From a bacterium (GTDB lineage Bacteria; Hinthialibacterota; Hinthialibacteria; Hinthialibacterales; Hinthialibacteraceae), in assembly GCA_016125385.1 (NCBI GenBank), contig WGLV01000005.1, positions 1 through 64,000 of the forward strand: a stretch of DNA of 64,000 nucleotides, in the 5' to 3' direction. Of the stretch, positions 18,599 to 26,512 are shown piece after piece (within the stretch, counting starts at the first letter, position 1; each line of letters starts with the position of its first letter). The position numbers were made by a program, and so were the translations under genes. The notes beneath the pieces were generated by a model, which worked only from the letters and a program-made list of their open reading frames with translations, had not been told where the DNA came from and made no database searches.

Positions 18599-19969
18599 AT
18601 GCCCCTTTTCGAAAAAACATCCGAATTTCCCGTTTCATCCGAAGCTCTGTTTGAATGGCACAAACGGCCTGGAGCGTTGGAACGCCTGAGCCCTCCCTGG
18701 GAAGACCTCTCCGTCCTGTCGCGTGAGGGAGGTATTGATGCGGGGACCGTGACGCTTCTCTTGCGAAAAGCGGGGGTTTCATTTGAATGGCGCTCTCGTC
18801 ACGTTGATTACATCGAAGGAAAGCAATTCTGTGATGTGTTGGAAAAAGGACCCTTCGCCGAGTGGCGTCATCAGCATCTCGTGGAACCTGTGGATGAATC
18901 CGTCTCGTGCTTGCGTGACCGCGTCGAATACCGCTTGTCTAATATTTCTTCGCTGAATGCTCTCGCTGACGGCGCTCTCCAGAACATGCTGGATCGTATG
19001 TTCGCCTTTCGTCATCTGCGCACTGCACTCGACCTTCAGCGCCATCAAAAATACGCCGCTCATGCTCGCCTCAAAATCGCGATCGCCGGCGCAAGCGGCC
19101 TGATCGGCTCACAACTTTCCAGTTTTCTTACCACCGGTGGGCATACCGTATATCGCCTCGTTCGGCGCGCGCCCGATAAGAATGAAAATGAAATCTATTG
19201 GAATCCATCATCCGAAAAAATCGATGCGGATTCGCTGGAGGGACTCGACGCCGTCATCAACCTCGCCGGTGAAAACATCGCTTCCGGCCGATGGACCGAA
19301 CCCCGCAAACACCGCATCTACCAGAGCCGCGTCGATGGAACCGGATTACTCGCCCGCACTCTGGCGTCGCTTCAAAATCCGCCTCGCGTGTTTATCTCCG
19401 CCTCAGCCATCGGTTTTTATGGAACCCGGGCGGATGAGACTTTGGATGAAAGTTCTTCTCAGGGAAAAGGCTTTCTCGCTAAAGTCTGCCGCGCGTGGGA
19501 AAACGCCGCGCAGCCCGCTGTGGATGCCGGAGTGCGCGTGGTCCATCCTCGCATCGGCGTTGTTCTCAGCGCCCGTGGCGGCGCGTTGCGAGCGATGTTG
19601 ACACCTTTCCGCCTTGGAGTGGGCGGCCCCATCGCCAATGGCGCCGCCTGGATGAGTTGGATCTCGCTTGACGATCTGCTTGGCGTCTTTTATGAATGCC
19701 TGTTCGATGAAGAACTTTGCGGCCCCGTAAACGCCGTCTCGCCCAACCCGATGTCTAATCGCGAGTTCACCCGAACGCTGGCTCGTGTTCTGTCTCGCCC
19801 CGCGTTTCTGCCCGTCCCGGCGGTCGTCATCCGCGCCATTCTCGGTGAGATGGGTGACGAATTGCTCTTAACCAGCGCTCGTGTGGTCCCTCAAAAATTA
19901 TCCGGGAAGCGATTTGATTGGCATCACGCCGATCTCGAATCCGCTTTGCGTTTTGAATTGGGAAAGTGA
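18599..19969 (+). CDS. TIGR01777-type SDR epimerase fused to an SRPBCC domain, 456 aa
   Basis: Residues 1-150 form a START/SRPBCC-like ligand-binding domain (SPPWEDLSVL, HRHLVEPV-like HQHLVEPVDE, LRDRVEYRL). Residues 158-456 are an extended-SDR Rossmann domain of the YfcH/TIGR01777 family, with GASGLIG at 164-170, DAVINLAGENIASGRW, SRVDGTGLL, FISASAIGFYG and a C-terminal DUF1731 segment ending in SGKRFDW. The fusion is well known in this family; the substrate is unknown, with NAD(P) cofactor expected. Its stop overlaps the start of the photolyase gene, and such proteins often sit next to photolyases. The 250 bases upstream are AT-rich and probably hold the promoter. Confidence 0.9.
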   Translation: MPLFEKTSEFPVSSEALFEWHKRPGALERLSPPWEDLSVLSREGGIDAGTVTLLLRKAGVSFEWRSRHVDYIEGKQFCDVLEKGPFAEWRHQHLVEPVDESVSCLRDRVEYRLSNISSLNALADGALQNMLDRMFAFRHLRTALDLQRHQKYAAHARLKIAIAGASGLIGSQLSSFLTTGGHTVYRLVRRAPDKNENEIYWNPSSEKIDADSLEGLDAVINLAGENIASGRWTEPRKHRIYQSRVDGTGLLARTLASLQNPPRVFISASAIGFYGTRADETLDESSSQGKGFLAKVCRAWENAAQPAVDAGVRVVHPRIGVVLSARGGALRAMLTPFRLGVGGPIANGAAWMSWISLDDLLGVFYECLFDEELCGPVNAVSPNPMSNREFTRTLARVLSRPAFLPVPAVVIRAILGEMGDELLLTSARVVPQKLSGKRFDWHHADLESALRFELGK

Positions 19970-21420
19970 GTAATATGTCTCATCCCGGCGTCATAGTATG
20001 GTTTCGTCATGACCTCCGTCTGGCCGATAATCCGGCTCTCCATGAAGCCGTTCAATTGGGTGGACCCGTTTATCCAGTCATCATTTTTGCGCCTCGTGAG
20101 GAAGGTGATTGGCCGCCCGGCGCGGCCAGCCGCGTTTGGCTCCATCACTCGCTGGCGTCTCTTGATGCTTCATTGCGCGACAATAACTCGCGCCTGCTGA
20201 TTCGTGCAGGCGAATCGCTCGAAGCGCTCCAGTCCTTACTGCATGAAACCGGCGCGCGGGCGGTTTATTGGAACCGCCGTTATGAGCCGGCCGCCATTGA
20301 ACGCGATGCCAGCGTAAAATCACGCTTGAAAGAATCCGGCGTCGACGCTCGATCCTTCAACGCTTCACTGCTTGTCGAACCGTGGAATCTCCAGACCAAA
20401 ACCGGTGGACCGTATAAAGTCTTTACGCCCTTCTGGAAAGCCGTGCTGGATCGCGTTTCGCCTCCCGCGCCGTTGCCTGCGCCCGATCGAATACACACTC
20501 CAGAAAAATGGCCTGCGTCTCAACAGCTTGATTCCTTATCGCTGAAGCCCTCCATCCCGTGGGACGAAGGCGTCCGTTCGGCTTGGCGATTCGGTGAACA
20601 GGCCGCGCTTGATCGGTTGGATCATTTCCTTGCCGCGCTGATTCGCAAGTATGATGTTCAACGCGATCTACCTTCTCTCGCCGCCACGTCGCGCATGTCT
20701 CCCCATCTGCGATTTGGCGAAATCACTCCCTGTCAGATATGGAAAGCCGTTCATCAAGCCATCGACGGCTTTACGGATAATGAAGCCGTTAAGAATGCGT
20801 GGTCGTTTCTTCGTGAGGTCGCCTGGCGAGAGTTTGCGTATCACTTGCTCTACCATTTTCCACACACCCCTTCAGCGCCATTGCGAGAAGATTTCACGAA
20901 TTTCCCCTGGCGGGATGATGCGGAAAAACTGAACGCATGGAAAAAAGGCCTCACCGGCTATCCCATCGTCGACGCCGGAATGCGCGAACTCTGGACGACC
21001 GGCTGGATGCATAATCGCGTCCGCATGATCGCCGCCTCGTTTCTGATAAAGGATTTGAATATCTCGTGGCGGCAAGGCGCCGCCTGGTTTTGGGATACGC
21101 TGGTTGACGCCGATCTGGCGAACAACACGCTCGGCTGGCAATGGACGGCGGGGTGCGGCGCCGACGCTGCGCCATATTTCCGCATTTTCAATCCCGTTTC
21201 GCAGGGTGAAAAATTCGACGCTTCTGGTGAATACGTTCGCCGCTGGGTTCCTGAATTATCCCGGCTTGACGACCGTTATCTGCACAAACCCTGGACCGCG
21301 CCGGCGGCTGAATTAAAACGCGCGGGCGTTGTGTTGGGCGAATCTTATCCCGAACCGATCGTCGATCACGCCGTCGCCCGTCAACAGGCTCTCGACGCGT
21401 ACCAGTCGATCAAAAAATAA
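19966..21420 (+). CDS. phrB: Deoxyribodipyrimidine photolyase, class I CPD type, 484 aa
   Basis: A light-driven enzyme that repairs cyclobutane pyrimidine dimers in DNA. The N-terminal antenna-binding fold starts [14 protein letters not shown]. The C-terminal FAD domain carries [54 protein letters not shown] and [20 protein letters not shown], including the Trp and Asn residues that bind flavin and the lesion. Full family length. Translation may start at GTG 19966, overlapping the upstream stop, or at ATG 19975. It is the centre of a plus-strand block of four genes. Confidence 0.95.
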   Translation: MSNMSHPGVIVWFRHDLRLADNPALHEAVQLGGPVYPVIIFAPREEGDWPPGAASRVWLHHSLASLDASLRDNNSRLLIRAGESLEALQSLLHETGARAVYWNRRYEPAAIERDASVKSRLKESGVDARSFNASLLVEPWNLQTKTGGPYKVFTPFWKAVLDRVSPPAPLPAPDRIHTPEKWPASQQLDSLSLKPSIPWDEGVRSAWRFGEQAALDRLDHFLAALIRKYDVQRDLPSLAATSRMSPHLRFGEITPCQIWKAVHQAIDGFTDNEAVKNAWSFLREVAWREFAYHLLYHFPHTPSAPLREDFTNFPWRDDAEKLNAWKKGLTGYPIVDAGMRELWTTGWMHNRVRMIAASFLIKDLNISWRQGAAWFWDTLVDADLANNTLGWQWTAGCGADAAPYFRIFNPVSQGEKFDASGEYVRRWVPELSRLDDRYLHKPWTAPAAELKRAGVVLGESYPEPIVDHAVARQQALDAYQSIKK

Positions 21421-21442
21421 ACTCTCTGAAGGCGGCAATAAT

Positions 21443-22876
21443 ATGCTCTCGATCCTGTTAACAGGCGCCACGGGGTACATTGGCGGACGATTATTATACA
21501 AACTGCATGAACGGGGACATGCGATCCGCTGTTTGTGTCGAAATCCTGATTTCATCAGGTCGCGAGCGCCTCAAAATGTCGAAATACATCCCGGCGACGT
21601 CAGGAACAAAGATTCGATCGTTCCCGCGATGCAAGGGATGGATGTAGCGGTATATCTGATTCACTCCATGGCGTCTCATGAGAATTTTGCGGAAGCCGAT
21701 CGGCTCGCCGCTCGGAATTTTGCCGAGGCCGTCAAAAACAGTTCGATCGGAAAAATCATTTATGTTGGGGGATTGGGAGAATCGGATGACGACCTGTCGC
21801 CGCATTTAAAAAGCCGTCAGGAAGTAGGCGCCATTCTGCGTGAAAGCGGTGTGGATGTGATTGAGTTACGTGCTTCCATCGTGATCGGTTCGGGCAGCCT
21901 GTCTTTTGAAATGATACGTTCACTGGTTGAAAGACTCCCGGTAATGATCACGCCGAGGTGGGTATCCGTTCCCGCTCAACCCATCGCCATAAATGATTTG
22001 TTGGACTATCTCGTTGAATCGATTGAATGCGAAGCGCCTGGCTCCCGAATTTATGAAATCGGTGGAGCAGAAATCGTTTCGTATGGTGGAATAATGAAAG
22101 AATACGCTCGCCAGCGCGGGTTGAAACGCTTTATGATTCCAGTCCCCTTTCTGACGCCTTTTCTTTCCAGTCTCTGGCTAGGTTTGGTTACCCCGATATA
22201 TGCTCGAGTTGGGCGTAAATTGATTGATAGCATTCGTCATCCAACGGTTGTAAAACAAAATAGTGCACTCACTGATTTTTCAATTAAACCGGTTGGCATT
22301 CAGCAGGCGATTCAACAGGCTTTGCTGAACGAAGACCTTGAAATCGCACGGACTCGTTGGTGTGACGCCCTTTCCAGTGGGGGGGATATCGTCGATTGGA
22401 GAGGCGTGCGCTTTGGATCGCGAATCATCGACACGCGGTCGAGATTAACCTCGGCCGATCTTGAAACGGTTTTTTCGATGATCGAATCGATTGGTGGAGA
22501 AACCGGTTGGTTTTACGGCAACTGGCTATGGCGAGTTCGAGGCGCGATCGATCTCCTGGTTGGTGGAGTTGGGATGAGGCGAGGCAGGCGTGATCCTCGT
22601 AAGATGCTCGTTGGAGATGCGGTGGATTTTTGGCGGGTGGAAGACATCATCCCTGCTCAACGCATCCGGCTGCGTGCTGAAATGAAACTGCCGGGGAGAG
22701 CATGGCTGCAGTTTGAATTGGAGACGAAAGAGCATCTGACGGAAATCCATCAAACCGCGATTTTTGATCCGGTTGGCTTGGGCGGCTTGGCCTATTGGTA
22801 TGCTCTGTATCCGATACATCAGTTCATATTCGATGGAATGCTGCGCAATATTGCAATTGCGGCTGAAAAACGCTGA
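21443..22876 (+). CDS. SDR-family NAD(P)-binding protein with DUF2867 domain, 477 aa
   Basis: The ATG at 21443 has a GAAGG ribosome site and starts the Rossmann domain directly (SILLTGATGYIGGRLLYKL). The frame is open further upstream, but that part overlaps the photolyase in another frame and is not protein-like. Residues about 1-290 form an atypical NmrA/SDR domain (HPGDVRNKDSI, AVYLIHSM, YVGGLGES). The rest is DUF2867 (GETGWFYGNWLWRVRGAID, VGDAVDFWRVEDI, LPGRAWLQFELE). Homologues are often encoded beside photolyase genes in light-stress clusters. The reaction is unknown. Confidence 0.9.
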   Translation: MLSILLTGATGYIGGRLLYKLHERGHAIRCLCRNPDFIRSRAPQNVEIHPGDVRNKDSIVPAMQGMDVAVYLIHSMASHENFAEADRLAARNFAEAVKNSSIGKIIYVGGLGESDDDLSPHLKSRQEVGAILRESGVDVIELRASIVIGSGSLSFEMIRSLVERLPVMITPRWVSVPAQPIAINDLLDYLVESIECEAPGSRIYEIGGAEIVSYGGIMKEYARQRGLKRFMIPVPFLTPFLSSLWLGLVTPIYARVGRKLIDSIRHPTVVKQNSALTDFSIKPVGIQQAIQQALLNEDLEIARTRWCDALSSGGDIVDWRGVRFGSRIIDTRSRLTSADLETVFSMIESIGGETGWFYGNWLWRVRGAIDLLVGGVGMRRGRRDPRKMLVGDAVDFWRVEDIIPAQRIRLRAEMKLPGRAWLQFELETKEHLTEIHQTAIFDPVGLGGLAYWYALYPIHQFIFDGMLRNIAIAAEKR

Positions 22877-22894
22877 ATGATAAACGGGTGATAC

Positions 22895-23377
22895 ATGAAA
22901 GTGGATATAGCAAAACATTGGAAATCGTTTGCGTTGATCTTTATCTTCCACGCGGCCGTACAGGCGTTCGGCGCGTGGTGTACGTTTACTTCGGTGTCAG
23001 ATTGGTATCCATCGCTTAATCGGCCTGAATGGCGCCCGCCCAATTGGGTTTTCGGACCGGTCTGGACCCTGCTCTACATCATGATGGCGGTCGCCGTCTG
23101 GCGCGTTTGGGCTCGCCGCTCGCAACGCCCCGTCCAGTTTGCCCTTGGCGCGTATGGGGTGCAGCTGCTGCTCAATTCGCTATGGTCTGTTTGTTTTTTC
23201 TATTGCCGGAGCGTCTCGGTGGGGTTGATCGATATCGCGCTGTTGTGGATCGCGATCGGCGTCACGCTGGCCGCCTTCTGGCGTGTTGATCGCACCGCAT
23301 CCCTTTTACTGGCCCCCTATTGGGCGTGGGTGTCCTTCGCCTCAGCCCTCAACTTTGCTATCTGGAGATTGAATTAA
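22895..23377 (+). CDS. tspO: TspO/MBR family tryptophan-rich sensory protein, 160 aa
   Basis: A five-helix membrane protein of the TspO (peripheral benzodiazepine receptor) family that binds porphyrins and helps control tetrapyrrole or light stress. The family's Trp-rich core is present: WYPSLNRPEWRPPNWVFGP, VWTLLYIMMAVAVW and QLLLNSLWSVCFFY. The C-terminal helices contain WIAIGVTLAAFW and PYWAWVSFASALNFAIW. The length matches the family. It is the last gene of the photolyase block, 18 bp behind the DUF2867 gene, and its 3' end overlaps the convergent DUF2442 gene by 20 bp. Confidence 0.95.
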   Translation: MKVDIAKHWKSFALIFIFHAAVQAFGAWCTFTSVSDWYPSLNRPEWRPPNWVFGPVWTLLYIMMAVAVWRVWARRSQRPVQFALGAYGVQLLLNSLWSVCFFYCRSVSVGLIDIALLWIAIGVTLAAFWRVDRTASLLLAPYWAWVSFASALNFAIWRLN

Positions 23378-23648
23378 TCGGTGTCGGATTAACCGCTTTC
23401 CCCTGAATGGACTTGATCGGTTTGCTGGCCATATAGAGCGTATCAAAACTGAAATCCTGTTCATTCGGCCATTCTATTCCACGGGCGACGATTCGAACGG
23501 TTCTGAAATAATCCAGTTTTTGTAGTTCGATAAAAATTCCTTTATCAAGATAAGGCTTTACATCGAATTCTCGAACTTCATCATTATCAAATTCGAGAAG
23601 AATTGTATGATTATCCGTGGGAATGATCCGAATAACGTTTGGATTCAT
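23358..23648 (-). CDS. DUF2442-domain protein, 96 aa
   Basis: A small protein with the DUF2442 pattern: IRIIPTDNHTILLEFDNDEVREFDVKPYL, followed by FRTVRIVARGIEWPNEQDFSFDTLY. The family is often encoded next to a DUF4160 gene and is suspected to be part of a toxin-antitoxin-like pair; no function is proven. It is more AT-rich than its neighbours and lies 54 bp behind the DUF4160 gene on the same strand. Its 3' end overlaps tspO. Confidence 0.82.
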   Translation of the reverse strand: MNPNVIRIIPTDNHTILLEFDNDEVREFDVKPYLDKGIFIELQKLDYFRTVRIVARGIEWPNEQDFSFDTLYMASKPIKSIQGKAVNPTPINSISR

Positions 23649-23702
23649 GGTTCACCGTAGTGGTTCAATGGAATATATTTTTTGCCCTTCTGTAGCTAAC
23701 TG

Positions 23703-23921
23703 CTAGTTTGCGAGTAATTCGTCTTGATGTATTTCAATCCAGGCGCTCACAAGTTTCGACTTATTTGATTTTAATACTCCTTCAAGTATTTTTCCATCGG
23801 GTATTTGAATTACTACGTGCTGATCGCCGTACTGAACATGAATATGAGGAGTTTGATGCTTCTGCGTATCAAAATAGTACATTCTGATTATCAAGCCATA
23901 AAACATGGATATCACTGGCAT
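23703..23921 (-). CDS. DUF4160-domain protein, 72 aa
   Basis: A 72-residue protein matching DUF4160: MPVISMFYGLIIRMYYFD, HQTPHIHVQYGDQHVVIQI, DGKILEGVL and the C-terminal AWIEIHQDELL. The Pro-His-Ile-His-Val core is the hallmark of the family. A GAGGAA ribosome site lies six bases before the ATG. It is the first gene of a two-gene unit with the DUF2442 protein. The AT-rich composition and pairing suggest a mobile toxin-antitoxin-type module, which is an inference. Confidence 0.82.
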   Translation of the reverse strand: MPVISMFYGLIIRMYYFDTQKHQTPHIHVQYGDQHVVIQIPDGKILEGVLKSNKSKLVSAWIEIHQDELLAN

Positions 23922-23942
23922 AATGGTTCCTCACATCTTCTC

Positions 23943-25223
23943 TCATGCCTTCACATCCACCCCTCGCGGCGTAGCGGGAGCCTCAAACTCATCCTCCGGC
24001 TTGAGCGTTTCAGGAACCGAACCCGTTTGCACCCGCATCGCATCAACCTGAAAGCCGAGTTCGCCCAGCCGCTTTGCGACGCCGTCTACTCCCGGCTCAA
24101 TCATCGACTTCGCCTCGTCCGACGAAACCGTCAGCATGATCTTCAGCGAAGGTTTTCTCCACAGCAGGTTGGCGCACACCGGGCCCAGCGCTGACATGGT
24201 CACCCTCATGTCGAACGCGGCGTAGTCGCCATCGTGCTTCGCCTTGCGGTAACGAAGTTCCAGGCCGCCGGCCTCATCCTGTTCGCGTAGTGGAACCTCG
24301 GCGAACAGCGTCGGCGCCTGCGCCGTGCTCTGTGGCGGAACGTTTCGAAACGCCTGCGCGTCGGCGTGTTCGTGCGCCTGCTGAGCGGCGTCAACCAGGG
24401 TACGTAATGCCTTCATCGTGGCGGAATCCTTCACGAAAGGCTCCATCTCACGCATCAGTTTCAATAATTTCATCAGCGGTTCGCTTGAGCCGTCCCCGCC
24501 GCCGCGCAGCCTCCCCGCCACCGTGGAAAGCAGCCGTTGAATCAGCGCCTCCAATTCGTCGGCGTCACCGCTTTTCATCGCCAGTGTTGATTGCTCCAAA
24601 TCCTGCCTCAACTGCGTAAGCCGCTCCACGAGATGCCTGGGGATGTCTTCTCTACCCGCCAGCCGCTCCAACAGCGCGTCGATGGCTCTTCGTGTGGTCT
24701 GGATCGAATCTCCCAGCTTCCCGCGTGGTTTTAACAGATACGCAGCCCAGGCGGTTAATGAATCGTTGATCGGCAGCCCCCGGCTGATCAGAAACGCCAG
24801 CGCCGACACCTGCCCGCCGCTCAATTGGGGCAACAGTTGAGTGAGTTCTTTCAATGCGGCGTGATCGAGCGGCGCCCCGGCGCGTAATAGCGCTTCCGCC
24901 GCGTGCTGTGCGGCCGGTCCCTGCAATCCGAGTTGCTGCAACGCGGTCGCCAGCGATGAAGCCGAATTGCCATGCGTGGGAGCGGGTTGCAGGGTGATCT
25001 TTCCACCGAGAATTTTCGCCTGAACCGCGTCGCCCGCTTTAAACGTTTGCCCTTTCACGTCGACGGTATAGGTTTTCCCTCCGATCAATACCTCCGCCTG
25101 TCCGCGCGACGACGAAATCACCCGCCCGCTCTGCGGACCGCCTTGCAGTAGTTTCGCCAGAGCGCCGGCCGTTGCTTTTTGCGCGATCCATTGCGCGGAC
25201 TGATTCGATACGGGATCAGGCAT
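23943..25223 (-). CDS. FliK-like protein (flagellar hook-length control C-terminal domain), 426 aa
   Basis: The N-terminal segment GRVISSSRGQAEVLIGGKTYTV with GDAVQAKI is a small beta domain often seen in FliK-like proteins. A long Ala/Leu-rich helical middle follows (about 90-300). The C-terminal 80 residues (DMRVTMSALGPVCANLLWRK, LKIMLTVSSDEAKSMIEPGV, LGELGFQVDAMRVQTG) resemble the Flg_hook domain of FliK. FliK measures hook length, but no flagellar gene lies in the window, so the role may be different. A CCGGAGG ribosome site supports the start. The gene is transcribed away from the TIM-barrel gene's terminator. Confidence 0.6.
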   Translation of the reverse strand: MPDPVSNQSAQWIAQKATAGALAKLLQGGPQSGRVISSSRGQAEVLIGGKTYTVDVKGQTFKAGDAVQAKILGGKITLQPAPTHGNSASSLATALQQLGLQGPAAQHAAEALLRAGAPLDHAALKELTQLLPQLSGGQVSALAFLISRGLPINDSLTAWAAYLLKPRGKLGDSIQTTRRAIDALLERLAGREDIPRHLVERLTQLRQDLEQSTLAMKSGDADELEALIQRLLSTVAGRLRGGGDGSSEPLMKLLKLMREMEPFVKDSATMKALRTLVDAAQQAHEHADAQAFRNVPPQSTAQAPTLFAEVPLREQDEAGGLELRYRKAKHDGDYAAFDMRVTMSALGPVCANLLWRKPSLKIMLTVSSDEAKSMIEPGVDGVAKRLGELGFQVDAMRVQTGSVPETLKPEDEFEAPATPRGVDVKA

Positions 25224-25302
25224 TTCGCCTCCGGAGAGTCGTTGTCAGGAAAACGCTTCAATCCATTTTCGGCTGTTTTTTATTGTTGCTTCACCATAGA
25301 TC

Positions 25303-25341
25303 AAAAAAAGGGGCCATCGGCTCGGCGCCGAAAGCCCCTTT
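25303..25341 (-). terminator. Intrinsic terminator of the Tat TIM-barrel gene
   Basis: Read on the minus strand, the stem AAAGGGGC ... GCCCCTTT encloses a second stem (TCGGC ... GCCGA) and is followed by a seven-base T-run. This is a strong rho-independent terminator, 20 bases after the stop at 25362. Confidence 0.85.
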
Positions 25342-25361
25342 CGTGATGAGCAATCATACCC

Positions 25362-26288
25362 TTACGCAAACAGTTTTCTTGCGAATTCGATGTTATCGTG
25401 CGTGTCTTCGATGAATTTCTTGTCCCGGCCGCTGGTTTCCAGAACATACCACTTGTCGTAGCCGATGTCTTTACACGCCTGCGCGATCGCCGCGAAGTCG
25501 ACCATCCCCTCGCCGGAGGGAAAATACGGCGTCTTCCAGTCTTTCAGGTGTATCTCGCAGATCATGTCGTTGCCCAGCATGCGCAATTCTTCCGGCACGT
25601 TGTAACCGTTGCCCGTCGAGTTGCCCACGTCGTAAAAGACTTTGACCATGTCCGAGCCGATGCGGTCGATGATTTCCATGTTCTGTTTGGCGGTGATGGT
25701 GTTTTCCAGCCCGAGATAAACGCCGTGATCCTTGGCTCGCGGCGCGATCTGCTTCATAACCGCGACGACGCGTTCAACCGCTTGTGAATCGAGTTCGAAT
25801 TCCTTGTACTTCCCTTCGCTGATGTTGCGCGTCCGCTCGCGCGCGTCTCGCAGCATCAGGTCGCCGTCGCCGAAAAATGCGATCAGGATGTTGTCCGCGC
25901 CCAGCGCCGCCGCCGCCTCGACCGCGTCGATTACGTACACCGCCGATTCCGGCTCCGATTTCAGGGGAATCTCGTTCAGAATGCTTCCCGCTGCGACGGA
26001 GCACACCTTCAGTCCGTTTTCTTCGCACATTTTCAGGTACTCTTCGCGAACGCTCTTTTCCCGCAGCGGGATGTTTTCAGGGTTCGTCCCCACGCTCACC
26101 TGAACGCCCTTCAGATTGGCTTCCTTCGCCCGGGGGAACAGCTCCGGCTTGCACGAACCGCCCAGGTTCCAGTCGCACATCCCGATTTTAAACTCGTCCC
26201 CAGCGGCTTGCGTCAGAGTCTGGGCTACGCTGGCGGCGGCCAGAGTCATTCCGGTGCTTTGAATGAAAGAACGGCGATTCAACTCCAT
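25362..26288 (-). CDS. Tat-exported sugar phosphate isomerase/epimerase-like TIM-barrel protein, 308 aa
   Basis: The ATG at 26288 is chosen because AAGGAG lies nearby upstream; a longer frame to 26312 has no ribosome site. The leader MELNRRSFIQSTGMTLAAA has the twin-arginine pattern, so export of a folded protein is likely. The body is an AP-endonuclease-2/xylose-isomerase-like TIM barrel (PF01261) with metal-ligand candidates in GLENTITA, FYDVGNST, CEIHLKDWK and YVLETSG. Family members act on sugars or inositols, but this substrate is unknown. It is a single-gene unit with its own terminator. Confidence 0.87.
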   Translation of the reverse strand: MELNRRSFIQSTGMTLAAASVAQTLTQAAGDEFKIGMCDWNLGGSCKPELFPRAKEANLKGVQVSVGTNPENIPLREKSVREEYLKMCEENGLKVCSVAAGSILNEIPLKSEPESAVYVIDAVEAAAALGADNILIAFFGDGDLMLRDARERTRNISEGKYKEFELDSQAVERVVAVMKQIAPRAKDHGVYLGLENTITAKQNMEIIDRIGSDMVKVFYDVGNSTGNGYNVPEELRMLGNDMICEIHLKDWKTPYFPSGEGMVDFAAIAQACKDIGYDKWYVLETSGRDKKFIEDTHDNIEFARKLFA

Positions 26289-26395
26289 AATCAACTCCTT
26301 CTCAAAAGACAATCGCTTTGATTTTGTTTCAGTTACAATCCGATGGTGTAAATTGATTATCGGGGATTAAAGGGGCTAGCGCAAGCGCGAACGGG

Positions 26396-26404
26396 TGTTA
26401 TAAT
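26396..26404 (+). promoter_or_regulatory. Extended -10 promoter of tRNA-Pro
   Basis: TGTTATAAT (TGN followed by a perfect TATAAT) ends 31 bases before the mature tRNA. No good -35 is seen, which is common for extended -10 promoters. Confidence 0.6.
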
Positions 26405-26435
26405 CCGAATTCGTCAGATCGAGCCAAAACAGCGT

Positions 26436-26512
26436 CGGGGCGTAGCGCAGTCTGGTAGCGTACCTGAATGGGGTTCAGGTGGTCGCTGGTTCGAATCCAG
26501 TCGCCCCGACCA
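26436..26512 (+). tRNA. tRNA-Pro (anticodon GGG)
   Basis: The cloverleaf folds by eye: acceptor CGGGGCG/CGCCCCG, D-stem GCGC, anticodon stem CCTGA/TCAGG with loop ATGGGGT (anticodon GGG), T-stem GCTGG with loop TTCGAAT, discriminator A and an encoded CCA. Read on the other strand its 3' half forms the end of the ClC channel reading frame. Confidence 0.95.

Noticed and set aside
21329-21442. N-terminal extension of the DUF2867 gene
   Set aside because: The frame is open but overlaps the photolyase in another frame, and the Rossmann motif starts directly after the ATG at 21443.
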